Source: CAVTUU01 sp045804965 | GTDB taxonomy: Bacteria; Chloroflexota; Chloroflexia; Thermomicrobiales; UBA6265 | Reading direction: 5' to 3' | NCBI GenBank assembly: GCA_045804965.1 | Contig: JBJMMD010000016.1 | Location: 248,001 to 312,000, forward strand | Length of the DNA: 64,000 nucleotides | Shown here: positions 43,747 through 52,433 of the stretch, piece after piece | How the letters are laid out: each line of letters starts with the position of its first letter | Position numbering within the stretch: position 1 is the first letter of the stretch | The notes under the pieces: generated by a model | What the model saw: only the letters and a program-made list of their open reading frames with translations | Databases searched by the model: none | What the model was told of the DNA's origin: nothing | Position numbers and translations under genes: made by a program

Positions 43747-45486
43747 ATGCGAATGGCACACCTCTTCGGCCGCACCCTGCGCGAGGCGCCGGGCGATGTC
43801 GAGCTGATCAGTCACCAGCTCATGCTCCGGGCCGGCATGGTGCGCCCTCTCGGCGCCGGCATCCACAGCCTCTTGCCGCTGGGTTGGCGTGTCGTTCGCA
43901 AAGTTCAGCAGGTTATTCGCGAAGAGATGGATGCAATCGGCGGGCAGGAGCTGCTGATGCCCGTTGTCCATCCCGCCGACATCTGGAAGGAATCGGGCCG
44001 TTACTACCAGGTCGGTCCTGAGCTCGCCCGATTCAAAGACCGGGCCGAGCGCGACATGGTGCTCGCGATGACACACGAGGAAGTCGTCGCCGATCTCGCC
44101 CGCTCCGAAATCAACTCCTACCGCCAACTGCCGATGATCGTCTACCACCAGCAGACCAAGTTTCGGGATGAGCCCCGAGCTCGCGGCGGTTTGATCCGCG
44201 TGCGCGAATTCACCATGAAGGACTCGTATAGTCTCGATGCCGATAACGCGGGACTCGATATTTCCTACCAACTCCATTGGAAGGCATATGACCGCATCTT
44301 CAAGCGCTGCAATTTGCAGTTCGTCGTCGTCGGCGCCGACACCGGCATGATGGGCGGCTCGCTTTCCGAAGAATTCATGGCCTTCTCGCCTAATGGCGAG
44401 GACACCATTCTCCTCTGCGACAACTGCCATTACGGCGACAACCAAGAGGTTGCGACCTTCCAGCGAGAAGCGCCGATCGACGAAGCCCCGCTGCCGGTCG
44501 AAGAAGTCGAGACGCCAAGTACTCCGACAATTCAAGCCTTGGCCGATTTTCTGAAAATCCCGCTCGGTAGGACGGCAAAGGCGGTGTTCTTCAAAGGCGG
44601 CTCCGGCAAGTTCATCTTCGCGGTCATCCGCGGCGACCTCGAAGTCAATGAAACGAAGTTGCGGAAAGTTACCGGCGAGCTTGATCTCATCCCGGCCACG
44701 GCTGAGGAAATCCGCGCAACCGGCGCGGAACCGGGTTATGGCTCGCCGGTCAACGTCGAAAACGCGGTGATCGTCGCGGATCTCAGCGTACGCGACACGC
44801 CAAACCTGGTTTCTGGAGCGAACAAGCCTGGCTTCCACCTGCGCAACGTAAACCTGGACCGCGACTACGAAGCGGATTTCGTCGCTGACGTCGCTACCGC
44901 TGAGAACGGTTTCCCCTGCCCCAATTGCGGTCACGCGCTCCGATCAGAGCGGGCGATCGAAATTGGCAACATCTTCAAACTCGGCACGCGCTACAGCGAG
45001 AAATTCGGCGCGACCTATCTTGACGCCAATGGGGAGAATCACCCAATTGTGATGGGTTCGTACGGCATCGGTTCCGGCCGCGCGGCCGCCACCATCGTTG
45101 AACAGCACTACGACGACAAGGGGATCATCTGGCCGGTCGCCGTCGCGCCGTTTCACGTCTCCCTGCTCTCACTCGGGTCCGCGAACGACGCCGAGGTCAT
45201 CGCCGCCACCGACAAGCTGTACGCCGACCTCACCGCCGCCAGCATCGAAGTGCTTTACGACGATCGCGACGACCGCGCCGGCGTCAAATTCAACGACGCC
45301 GACCTCATCGGCAATCCGATTCGAGTCTCCGTTAGTCTGCGCACGCTGAAAAACGGCAATGCCGAGATTAAGGCGCGCAAAGCCGCCGAAGCGTCGTTCG
45401 TGCCACTGGCCGACGTGGTAGAGGCGGTCACATCGCTGCTCGACCAGCTTCGAACCCACGAGGAAACAGCCGCGGGGTTACGCTAG
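43747..45486 (+). CDS. proS: Prolyl-tRNA synthetase (bacterial type, with editing domain)
   Basis: A 579-residue class II aminoacyl-tRNA synthetase. Motif 1 lies in GGQELLMPVVHPADIWKESG, motif 2 in TKFRDEPRARGGLIRVREFT and motif 3 in MGSYGIGSGRAAATIVEQHY. A YbaK-type editing insertion spans about residues 235-380, as in the bacterial form. The anticodon-binding domain is at the C-terminus. It charges tRNA-Pro. The 265-base gap before it contains no T-box or gene. Confidence 0.96.
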   Translation: MRMAHLFGRTLREAPGDVELISHQLMLRAGMVRPLGAGIHSLLPLGWRVVRKVQQVIREEMDAIGGQELLMPVVHPADIWKESGRYYQVGPELARFKDRAERDMVLAMTHEEVVADLARSEINSYRQLPMIVYHQQTKFRDEPRARGGLIRVREFTMKDSYSLDADNAGLDISYQLHWKAYDRIFKRCNLQFVVVGADTGMMGGSLSEEFMAFSPNGEDTILLCDNCHYGDNQEVATFQREAPIDEAPLPVEEVETPSTPTIQALADFLKIPLGRTAKAVFFKGGSGKFIFAVIRGDLEVNETKLRKVTGELDLIPATAEEIRATGAEPGYGSPVNVENAVIVADLSVRDTPNLVSGANKPGFHLRNVNLDRDYEADFVADVATAENGFPCPNCGHALRSERAIEIGNIFKLGTRYSEKFGATYLDANGENHPIVMGSYGIGSGRAAATIVEQHYDDKGIIWPVAVAPFHVSLLSLGSANDAEVIAATDKLYADLTAASIEVLYDDRDDRAGVKFNDADLIGNPIRVSVSLRTLKNGNAEIKARKAAEASFVPLADVVEAVTSLLDQLRTHEETAAGLR

Positions 45487-45582
45487 AGCCGCCAACTTTG
45501 TTATGGTGTCCCGTGCAAAGGCCTGGGATCCTTGATTAAGGTCCAACCGAGGTCGATGTGAAATGCAGAAGGGACATGAAGG

Positions 45583-45822
45583 ATGGCGACTGGCACCATT
45601 AAAACGATCCGCGCCGAACGTGGCTTCGGATTCATCGCTCGCGAAGGGGCAACAGGGTCCTCGGGAGAGCTCTTTTTCCACCACTCGGCGGTTGCGGATG
45701 GCGGTTTCGACCAGTTGCGAGAAGGTCAACGGGTGAGCTTCGACGAGGAGCCAGATCCTCGCGATAGCAGCCGCCGTCGCGCCGTCAATGTCAAGCCCGC
45801 TGCTGAAGGCGAAGAAGAGTAG
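45583..45822 (+). CDS. Cold-shock-domain protein
   Basis: A 79-residue single cold-shock domain: GTIKTIRAERGFGFIAREG with RNP1 (GFGFI), then ELFFHHSAV with RNP2. Binds single-stranded nucleic acid as an RNA chaperone. The C-terminal tail is acidic. GGACATGAAGG precedes ATG 45583. A strong hairpin follows 31 bases after the stop. Confidence 0.92.
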   Translation: MATGTIKTIRAERGFGFIAREGATGSSGELFFHHSAVADGGFDQLREGQRVSFDEEPDPRDSSRRRAVNVKPAAEGEEE

Positions 45823-45853
45823 CCCTCAAGATAGGCAATCTGTCCGACTCATG

Positions 45854-45883
45854 CCCTCTCCTGCGCTTGCGCGCAGGAGAGGG
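45854..45883. terminator. Strong hairpin between convergent genes
   Basis: CCCTCTCCTGCGC and GCGCAGGAGAGGG form a perfect 13-bp stem with a 4-base loop, between the cold-shock gene and lysJ. No T-run follows, so it may be a palindromic repeat used as a terminator from both sides. Confidence 0.6.
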
Positions 45884-46022
45884 CGACCCCTTAAGGCCAG
45901 GCAAGTAGTCTTCCAGACCTTAGGTTAATCTCCACTCATGATCCAAATCGGATGCATCCCCTCGCCGATCTTCTTCGGCGTGCCGCCCGCGGGTATCCGC
46001 ACGCGGCGAGGATCCTGGAGAA

Positions 46023-47222
46023 CTACCTACTTGATCGGTCCTCGCTAAGCGCGACCGCCAGAGCTGAAATTAATTCGTCAACTTGTTCTTCTTGCCAAAC
46101 CAGCGGCGGGAGCAAGCGGAGAGCCAGGTTCCCCGCCGGCAATGCGAGGACGCCGTTTTCTTGCAGGCCCCGCAGTGTTGGCGTCACGCGCTCTTTGAGC
46201 TCAATCCCGATCATCAAGCCCCGGCCGCGAACTTGACGGACCTTTTGGCTGTTGAGGGTTTCAATCCGGCCGATGATCTGGGCCCCGAGTACCTCTGATC
46301 GCGTGCAAAGATTGCGCTCTCGGAGCGCGGTCAGCGTTGTTACAGCCGCCCGGCAGGCGAGCGGATTGCCGCCGAAGGTCGTGCCGTGCGCGCCGCTCGG
46401 CATGGCACTGCTGACGGCGTCTGTGACGAGGGTGAGACCGATGGGGAATCCGTTCGCCAGCGCCTTGGCTGTGGCCAGGATATCGGGCGTGACGCCGGAG
46501 CGGGAGATCGCGAATGGGACGCCGGTCCTGAATGCCGTTTGAACTTCGTCGGCAATCAAGAGCGCGCCGTGGCGCGTTGTCAGATCGCGGGCGGCCTGAA
46601 GGTAGGCGTCGTCGGCCGGATAGATGCCCGCTTCGCCCTGGATCGGCTCGATGATGACGGCGGCGGTTTCGCCGTCGACCGCCGCTTCGAGCGCCGCGAC
46701 ATCGTTGAAGGCAACATGCGTGGCCGGCAATGGCAGAGGCTCGAACGGCGTCCGGTATTTCGGGTCGGCGGTCGCGGAGAGTGCGCCGAGGGTTCGGCCG
46801 TGGTAGGCGCGGCGGGCGGCGACAATGTTGGGCCGACCGGTAGCCGCGCGGGCGAACTTGAGCGCGGCTTCGATCGCTTCCGCGCCCGAGTTGCTCAGGA
46901 ACGCGCGCGGCAATCCAGCGGGCGCGATCTTGGCGATTTCGGCCAGCAGCTCGGCCCGCACGTCGCTGTAGAAGCTCTGGTGGCAGGTTGATAGCGTCGC
47001 GAGCTGTTCGGCGAGGGCAGCAGTAAACTCTGGGTCGGCATGACCGAGAACCGCAACCCCGTAATTGCTCATCGCGTCGAGGTAGCGGCGGCCCTCGCTG
47101 TCAAACAGGTAGGGACCTTCGCCGCGGAGCAGGGCGATTTCCCGCTTGGCGTAGAGCGGGAGTTGATGATCGTGCTCGATCCGCTGAATCTCGTCGAGCG
47201 CCATCGTGGCGGTCGTGGTCAT
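46023..47222 (-). CDS. lysJ: LysW-gamma-lysine/ornithine aminotransferase (ArgD/LysJ type)
   Basis: A 399-residue class III aminotransferase. SNSGAEAIEAALKFARAATG, YHGRTLGALSATADPKYRTP and IADEVQTAF are the family motifs; the PLP lysine is in ATAKALANGFPIG near residue 248. In the LysW pathway it aminates LysW-bound semialdehyde, serving lysine and possibly ornithine. Its ATG overlaps the stop of the kinase gene. It is the last gene of the lysX-lysY-lysZ operon, which favours LysJ over a free N-acetylornithine enzyme. Confidence 0.9.
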   Translation of the reverse strand: MTTTATMALDEIQRIEHDHQLPLYAKREIALLRGEGPYLFDSEGRRYLDAMSNYGVAVLGHADPEFTAALAEQLATLSTCHQSFYSDVRAELLAEIAKIAPAGLPRAFLSNSGAEAIEAALKFARAATGRPNIVAARRAYHGRTLGALSATADPKYRTPFEPLPLPATHVAFNDVAALEAAVDGETAAVIIEPIQGEAGIYPADDAYLQAARDLTTRHGALLIADEVQTAFRTGVPFAISRSGVTPDILATAKALANGFPIGLTLVTDAVSSAMPSGAHGTTFGGNPLACRAAVTTLTALRERNLCTRSEVLGAQIIGRIETLNSQKVRQVRGRGLMIGIELKERVTPTLRGLQENGVLALPAGNLALRLLPPLVWQEEQVDELISALAVALSEDRSSR

Positions 47223-47749
47223 ATGGACTCCTTGGTCATGAGCGGTCGGATAATCTGTTCAATCCAATCTTGGATCGGCTCACCCGAGTGATATATCACT
47301 TCACCTTCATCGGCTGACGGAGGTTGCATCTCGCCAGAAACCAGGGCGAAATCCTCGTCTCGCACGTGCGGCCGCGCGTTCGTCGTTCGGTTTTCGTCGC
47401 GCCGTTGCTTGGCCTCTGCCTCCGAGACGTCGACATAGACGATCGTCGCCGGCACGCCCTGTCGGGCCGCGATCCGCGTCAAGCGCTGGCGGTGAATCTT
47501 CCGATAGCTCGTCGCGTCGAACACGGCTGAGTTTCCCGCCGCCAACACCTCGTCCAGTTTCTGAAATGACGCGCGATACGCCTCGATCCAGTCTTCGCGA
47601 GTGGGTGCCTCTGCATTCAAATCCAATCCGCGCTCGCCATGGACCGAATCGAGCTCAACATGCGCGAGATCAAGCTGTTCCGCCATCGCCTTCGCCAGCG
47701 TCGATTTACCGGAGAACGGCAGACCGCAAAGGATGAAGAGCCGTTGCAC
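47219..47749 (-). CDS. Small P-loop kinase of unknown substrate, inside the lysine operon
   Basis: A 176-residue AAA/zeta-toxin-like NTPase: LFILCGLPFSGKSTLAKAMA (Walker A at residues 9-16), VELDSVHGERGLDL, VFDATSYRKIHRQRL and VYVDVSEAEAKQRRDENR. This resembles small-molecule or RNA kinases of the YjjK/AAA_33 group. It starts at GTG 47749 behind CAGGAATTT and its stop overlaps the lysJ start, so it is translated with the pathway genes. No known LysW pathway step needs it. Confidence 0.8.
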   Translation of the reverse strand: MQRLFILCGLPFSGKSTLAKAMAEQLDLAHVELDSVHGERGLDLNAEAPTREDWIEAYRASFQKLDEVLAAGNSAVFDATSYRKIHRQRLTRIAARQGVPATIVYVDVSEAEAKQRRDENRTTNARPHVRDEDFALVSGEMQPPSADEGEVIYHSGEPIQDWIEQIIRPLMTKESI

Positions 47750-47759
47750 GCAATGAAAT

Positions 47760-47935
47760 TCCTGTCCATATTCGCCCGGGGCTGAAATCACCCAGAGGGT
47801 ACCCGGGGCTACAAATGACGAAGCCCTTCCAGGGCTGAACACGACGCTTTCCACACGGGCCGTCGTCAGCCGGTCTTGAGCCGGCTTCGTAGGTTGAGCC
47901 CCGGGTACCCTTCGGGTGCTTGAGGCCCGCGCACG
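47760..47935. repeat. Palindromic repeat block between the kinase gene and lysZ
   Basis: GGTACCCGGGGCT at 47800 and AGCCCCGGGTACC near 47898-47910 are inverted copies, with GACGAAGCCC and GCCGGTCTTGAGCCGGC between them. The piece matches the style of other dispersed repeats (43600s, 54470s, 58960s). It falls inside the presumed operon, so it could form a hairpin in the transcript. Confidence 0.5.
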
Positions 47936-47970
47936 CGGCCCAGGCGCTCAGGCTCTATGCGTTTCCGCGT

Positions 47971-48798
47971 CTACTCTCTTTGGGCCACTACTGCCCGCCG
48001 CACGACTGTCCCCTCGCCCGCCAGCGCTCTTTGCACCGGATGTTCAACCCGCGCGTCCGCAAATTGGACGCGCTCGACACCGCGCTCGACCGCGCCGACC
48101 GCGGCTTCGACTTTGACTTTCATGCGGCCGGCCGCGGCTGCGAGCGCCGTATGCGGCGAAGCGGCATCGATTTCGTGAATCAGCGTCGATTCATCCACTT
48201 TGTCGGCGAGGAGACCTGGCGTGTCGGAGAAGAAGATGAGCGTCTCGGCCCCGAGCGCGATTGCCAATTCGAGCGCCAATTTGTCGCCGTCGACGTTGAT
48301 GGGAATCCCGCCCTCACTCAGTGCCGGAGGGGTCAATACCGGCAGGTAGCCGCCGTCGAGCACGAGCCGAACCAGGCGGGTATCGATCGCTTCCAAGGTA
48401 CCGGCGTGATCGTCGCGGAGCACTTTCGGTTTGCCGTCTTCCGCGCCACGAATGACGGCCTTGCGGCGGCCGAAGGCAATGCGACCGTCGAGACCGGCCA
48501 GGCCGACGGCATTGACACCGGCCGCTTGCAGCTTGCCGACGAAGGTCTTGTTGACCTTGCCGCAGTAAGCCATCAACATAGCATCCATCGTTTCGCGATC
48601 GGTGTAGCGGGTGACGCGCCCCTTGTCATTCGTGATCATCCGCGGCGGCATCCCGAGCGCGGCGCTGAGGCGACTGAACTCAGTGTTGCCGCCGTGGACG
48701 AGCACGATCGGTTCGCTGATGGCCGCCAGGTCGGCCGCGAACCGTTCATAGACGGTCTCATCGATTGCGGCTCCGCCGCCGATCTTGAGCACGAGCAT
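47971..48798 (-). CDS. lysZ: LysW-gamma-aminoadipate/glutamate kinase
   Basis: A 275-residue amino-acid kinase. It starts MLVLKIGGGAAIDETVYERF. VHGGNTEFSRLSAALGMPPR with RYTDRETMD, YCGKVNKTFVG and GVNAVGLAGLDGRIAF follow Thermus LysZ closely rather than ordinary ArgB. INVDGDKLALELAIALGAET holds nucleotide-binding residues. It phosphorylates the side chain carboxyl of LysW-bound aminoadipate or glutamate. ATG 48798 has AAGGAG upstream. Confidence 0.92.
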   Translation of the reverse strand: MLVLKIGGGAAIDETVYERFAADLAAISEPIVLVHGGNTEFSRLSAALGMPPRMITNDKGRVTRYTDRETMDAMLMAYCGKVNKTFVGKLQAAGVNAVGLAGLDGRIAFGRRKAVIRGAEDGKPKVLRDDHAGTLEAIDTRLVRLVLDGGYLPVLTPPALSEGGIPINVDGDKLALELAIALGAETLIFFSDTPGLLADKVDESTLIHEIDAASPHTALAAAAGRMKVKVEAAVGAVERGVERVQFADARVEHPVQRALAGEGTVVRRAVVAQRE

Positions 48799-48887
48799 CG
48801 AGTAAGTTTCCTTCTCCTTGTCATTCCGAAGGTCTTCCACCGTCGTCCTGAGCGCAGATCCCCCATCAATCCGTGCGTATACCCCCT

Positions 48888-48972
48888 CGTCATGCCGAGC
48901 GAAGTCGAGGAATCTAGTCGTTTTTAAGGCCAAAGAAGAACACTAGATGCCTCGACATCGCTCGGCATGACG
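48888..48972. repeat. Long inverted repeat upstream of lysZ
   Basis: Two arms of about 31 bases (48888-48918 and 48942-48972) are nearly perfect inverted copies of a CGTCATGCCGAGCGAAGTCG-type unit. Related units lie at 54513-54586. The hairpin lies between lysY and lysZ in the presumed operon. Confidence 0.7.
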
Positions 48973-48995
48973 AAGACGGTCAAAGTCGAACCTGA

Positions 48996-50042
48996 TCAAA
49001 TAGGATGCAATCCCGCGAAATCGATACCGCACGTTTCTTCGTAGCCGCAGCGGATGTTGAACGCCTGCACCGCTTGACCCGCCGCGCCTTTCATCAGGTT
49101 GTCGAGAGCCGCGATCACGACGACGCGATGGGAATGCGGATCGCGCTCGAAGCCGACATCGCAATAATTGCTGCCCGAGAGGATCTTTGGTTCCGGATAG
49201 CGATGAATTCCCGACGACTCCTTGACGATCCGCATGAACGGCTCGTCCTTGTACGCCGCGCGGTAGATCAGCCAGAGGTCTTTCTCGGTCAGCGGCTCGC
49301 TCAGGAAGACGTGCGATGTGGCGACGATCCCTCGCACCGCTTCGATCGATGTCGCCGTAAACGCGATTTCCGGCTTGACGCCGTTGAAGGTCAACTCCTG
49401 GATGATCTCGGCGCTGTGCCGGTGGCCGGTCGGCTTAAACGAGCGAATCACGCCGCTGCGCTCAGGGTGATGGGAAGCCAAGCCCGGTCCGCCGCCTGAA
49501 CCGGACGACCCCGTCTTCGCCTCGATCGTCGTTGGAATCCGGCGATCGACCACGCCCGCCCGGTAGAGCGGATAGAGCCCGAGGATCGATGTCGTGGCCA
49601 TGCAACCGGCGCTCGAGATCAGGTCGGCGGAGCGGATCTCTTCCCGGTGCAGCTCCGGAATGCCGTAGACGAAGTTGCGGAGTTCACCAGCGAGCGTGTG
49701 TTCGTGGCCGTACCATGTCGGATAGGCGTCCGGGTTGTTGAGGCGGAAGTCGGCGCTGAGGTCGATGATGATTCTCGCCTTTTCCCGGAGCTCGGTCATT
49801 TTGTTCATCGACACCCCATGCGGGAGGGCGATGAAGAGGACATCGACCGGCGCCAGCGTTTCGACGCTCGTAAACTTCAGGTCGGTGCGCTTGCGCAGAT
49901 TTGGGTGGATCGAGCGGACAAATTTACCGGCGCTTCGCTCCGACGTGACTTGGGTGAGACTCGCGCCAGGATGGTCGAGCAGGAGCCGCACCAACTCCCC
50001 TCCCGCGTACCCCGACCCCCCAACGACGGCGACATTGAACAT
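48996..50042 (-). CDS. lysY: LysW-gamma-aminoadipyl/glutamyl-6-phosphate reductase (ArgC-like)
   Basis: A 348-residue NADPH-dependent reductase. VAVVGGSGYAGGELVRLLLD is the Rossmann motif, and the active Cys lies in ISSAGCMATTSI near residue 148. SHHPERSGVIRSFKPTGHRH, NYCDVGFERDPHSHRVVV and DNLMKGAAGQAVQAFNIRCG follow Thermus LysY closely. It reduces the acyl phosphate on LysW to the semialdehyde. ATG 50042. Confidence 0.94.
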   Translation of the reverse strand: MFNVAVVGGSGYAGGELVRLLLDHPGASLTQVTSERSAGKFVRSIHPNLRKRTDLKFTSVETLAPVDVLFIALPHGVSMNKMTELREKARIIIDLSADFRLNNPDAYPTWYGHEHTLAGELRNFVYGIPELHREEIRSADLISSAGCMATTSILGLYPLYRAGVVDRRIPTTIEAKTGSSGSGGGPGLASHHPERSGVIRSFKPTGHRHSAEIIQELTFNGVKPEIAFTATSIEAVRGIVATSHVFLSEPLTEKDLWLIYRAAYKDEPFMRIVKESSGIHRYPEPKILSGSNYCDVGFERDPHSHRVVVIAALDNLMKGAAGQAVQAFNIRCGYEETCGIDFAGLHPI

Positions 50043-50110
50043 TGAACCTGAACTCCTTAGTTTTCATCGACCGAGCTGTTGGCCAGCCCGGATATTCCCT
50101 CAACCTCTGA

Positions 50111-50221
50111 CCCCTTCTCCCTCGCGAGGGAGAAGGGGCACCCTCGTAGCGGCTGGTATAAGACGAGGAGGACTATTCTTTATGCCTCATTAGCCGTCCC
50201 TCTCCCTTGCGAGGGAGAGGG
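50111..50221. repeat. Two perfect palindromes between lysX and lysY
   Basis: A 28-base perfect palindrome (CCCCTTCTCCCTCG and its complement, 50111-50138) and a second unit CCCTCTCCC/GGGAGAGGG (50198-50221) lie in the 209-base gap between lysX and lysY. They belong to the CCCTCACCC family seen at 42234. Either could act as a transcript-processing hairpin. Confidence 0.65.
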
Positions 50222-50251
50222 TGGCGCGAAGCGCCGAGTGAGGAAGTTCCC

Positions 50252-51148
50252 CTAATCCGCAGCCGCCGCGGCCCCAACCTCGACCCGCCTCTCCCGACCC
50301 GCGCGGCCGACTTCGAGCACATAGTCGATGATGCGCGCGGGAATGTTGACACCGGTCGTGTCGATGCTATTGCGGAACTCCATCGTGTAATTCACTTCGT
50401 TGACGAGCAAGCCCCGATCGCTTTCGAGGAGGTCGACCGCGACGACTCCGCCCCCAACCGCGCAGGCGGCTGCTCGCGACAACTGGTCGAGTTCGGGCGT
50501 GACCGGGCAATTACTGGCCAGTCCACCACGTGCGGTGTTCGTGATCCAGTGCGGTGAGTCGCGGTAGATCGCGCAGATCGTCTCGTCGCCGACGACGAAT
50601 GAGCGGATGTCGCGACCTGGCTTGTGGACGTACTCCTGGATGTAGAACGCGCCATGGTGGAACGAGCCGAGCGTCACTTTGTGTTCCAAAATCGCCTCCG
50701 CGGCGTCCCGGTCATTGACCCGTGAGAGCAGCCGGCCCCAGGAACCGATGGCTGGCTTCAAGACGACCGGATAACCAATCTCCTCGATTGCCTCCAACGC
50801 CGCTTCCGGCGTGAAAGCGATGATCGTGCGCGGGCTAGGCACACCGCCGCGGACAAGCGCGGTTGTCGTCAGCAGCTTGTCGCCGCAGGTGTTGGCGACG
50901 TCGTAGGTGTTGACCGTCGGCACACCCCAGTCGTTCAACACTTTCAGTGAATAGAGCGCGCGCAAATGGTTGATGCAACGTTCGATCACGACGTCGCAGG
51001 CGATCGATGGCCGGAGCAGATCGAGCTTCAATGCACGGTCGTCGAAGCGGACGACGTGCACACCCCTGCGCTCGAACTCGGTCAGGAGCAGCTTTTCTTC
51101 GACCCGGACCCGCGAGAGCAGGATGCCGACAGTTACCTGATCGTCCAC
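50252..51148 (-). CDS. lysX: LysW-2-aminoadipate ligase LysX (canonical copy)
   Basis: A 298-residue ATP-grasp ligase joining the alpha-amino group of aminoadipate to the C-terminal Glu of LysW. Key features: DKLLTTTALVRGGVPSPRT, YPVVLKPAIGSWGRLLSRVN with the ATP-binding lysine, FYIQEYVHKPGRDIRSFVV, and the metal and substrate loop VNEVNYTMEFRNSIDTTGVN. This loop resembles Thermus LysX. GTG 51148 is chosen because GGAGG lies six bases upstream. It is directly behind a T-box leader, so uncharged tRNA should raise its expression. Confidence 0.9.
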   Translation of the reverse strand: MDDQVTVGILLSRVRVEEKLLLTEFERRGVHVVRFDDRALKLDLLRPSIACDVVIERCINHLRALYSLKVLNDWGVPTVNTYDVANTCGDKLLTTTALVRGGVPSPRTIIAFTPEAALEAIEEIGYPVVLKPAIGSWGRLLSRVNDRDAAEAILEHKVTLGSFHHGAFYIQEYVHKPGRDIRSFVVGDETICAIYRDSPHWITNTARGGLASNCPVTPELDQLSRAAACAVGGGVVAVDLLESDRGLLVNEVNYTMEFRNSIDTTGVNIPARIIDYVLEVGRAGRERRVEVGAAAAAD

Positions 51149-51220
51149 GGATGCCTCCACGTTGCGCCGAGTGGCTGGTGAGCCTGATTCGTCTGTTCGA
51201 CGCGCTTGCAACAATGCACA

Positions 51221-51480
51221 AAGCCCCCGTCCAAAGGACGGAGGGCTTCGCTCCGTGGTACCACCTTTGTTCGCCGGCCCTCGCGGGAACGGCCTCACCG
51301 GGCGCCAACACGCCCTGGCTCGGTAACGGGAGCACCCGGCCGGTTCTAATCCGGTGAGCTACTAGCTCATCGTTTCTTCCGGCGGCTCGGGGGTCTTCTT
51401 CAGAATCGGATCTCTCCGCGGACCTTGCACCAATCGTCCGCTCGCTGGGGCGCTTCCCCGTTCCTAGTCTGTCCCCGTCA
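51221..51480 (-). promoter_or_regulatory. T-box leader upstream of lysX
   Basis: Read on the minus strand. The distal stem I stretch AGCGAGCGGACGATTGGTGC is followed by candidate specifier bases GAAGAAGA (51394-51401) and then CCCCCGAGCC. The T-box core AAAGGTGGTACCACGG is near 51255-51270; a terminator hairpin (51221-51248, AAGCCC...GGGCTT) follows. The specifier could be AAG (Lys), GAA (Glu) or AGA (Arg); the Lys reading best fits the genes. Confidence 0.85.
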
Positions 51481-51515
51481 TTGCCTCGTTGGTTCGATTA
51501 TCGCTACCGAGCCGC

Positions 51516-52433
51516 TCAGACGCAAGGTGCGGCTGGTTGCAGATGGTTCACTTCCGCGATGTGCAGTGCCTCGCTCACGATCTCCGCAGCGATATCGATC
51601 TCAGTCGTCGACATCAGTCCTTTGAACTCGCCGCCCGTGTTGACTTCGACGATTTCCAGTCCTTCCTGTGTTTCGACGATGTCGACTCCGGCCAATCGAG
51701 CGCCGACCGCGGCGCACGCCCTGAGCGCGATCTCTTCGATCTCAGGCGTGATTTCGCAGGCGACCGAGATCGCCCCGCGGGCGGCGTTGGTGATCCAATG
51801 CTCGGAGGTTCGGTACGACGCCGCGAGCACGCGATCGCCGACGACATAGGCGCGGATGTCGCGATCCGGTTTCTGGATGAACTCTTGAACGTAATAGATA
51901 TGGTGATGAAACGAACCGAGCTCCGCCTTTTGGTCGAGAATCGCTTTGGCCTGCTCGGGCCCGTTCGCCTTTGCCAGCAACCTGCCCCAGGACCCAGTCA
52001 CCGGCTTGAGCACGACTGGATATCCGAGTTGCCCACACGCCTTCATCGCCGATTCGACCGAGAACGCAAGCAAAGTGCGCGGCGTGGCGATGCCGGCGGC
52101 TTCGAGGGCGAGCGAGCAGGCCGCCTTGTCGTCGCACGTCGTGGTCGCGGCCGAGTGATTGAGCGTGGGCACGCCCCAGCGCTCGATCGTGCGCAAGGTG
52201 TACTCCGCGCGGCTGTGGACGACACAGCGGTCGAGGACGACGTCGACGCCCAGCCCAGCGGAATCGGCGGACCGAGCCGAGAGATCGAGCACGAGCTCGC
52301 GGTCGAAGAGCGGCTTCACTTCGATGCCGCGGTGGCGCGCCGCGTTCAAAATCAGTTTTTCTTCGTCCCGCAAATGGGAGACAAGAACCCCGAGGCGGAC
52401 ACTTGCCCGGCCGTTGGAGGCGTGGGTGCTCAT
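51516..52433 (-). CDS. Second LysX-like ligase (ArgX-like candidate)
   Basis: A 305-residue ATP-grasp ligase related to LysX: DDKAACSLALEAAGIATPRT, YPVVLKPVTGSWGRLLAKAN, YYVQEFIQKPDRDIRAYVV and the loop IVEVNTGGEFKGLMSTTEID. All catalytic Lys, Glu and Asn positions are kept. The substrate loop differs from the copy at 50252 and resembles archaeal ArgX, which attaches glutamate to LysW for arginine synthesis; that specificity is an inference. It overlaps the lysK stop by four bases and belongs to the arginine T-box operon. Confidence 0.85.
   Translation of the reverse strand: MSTHASNGRASVRLGVLVSHLRDEEKLILNAARHRGIEVKPLFDRELVLDLSARSADSAGLGVDVVLDRCVVHSRAEYTLRTIERWGVPTLNHSAATTTCDDKAACSLALEAAGIATPRTLLAFSVESAMKACGQLGYPVVLKPVTGSWGRLLAKANGPEQAKAILDQKAELGSFHHHIYYVQEFIQKPDRDIRAYVVGDRVLAASYRTSEHWITNAARGAISVACEITPEIEEIALRACAAVGARLAGVDIVETQEGLEIVEVNTGGEFKGLMSTTEIDIAAEIVSEALHIAEVNHLQPAAPCV

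Noticed and set aside
47920..48927. 335-codon plus frame
   Set aside because: Antisense of lysZ; the minus frame has full LysZ motifs.
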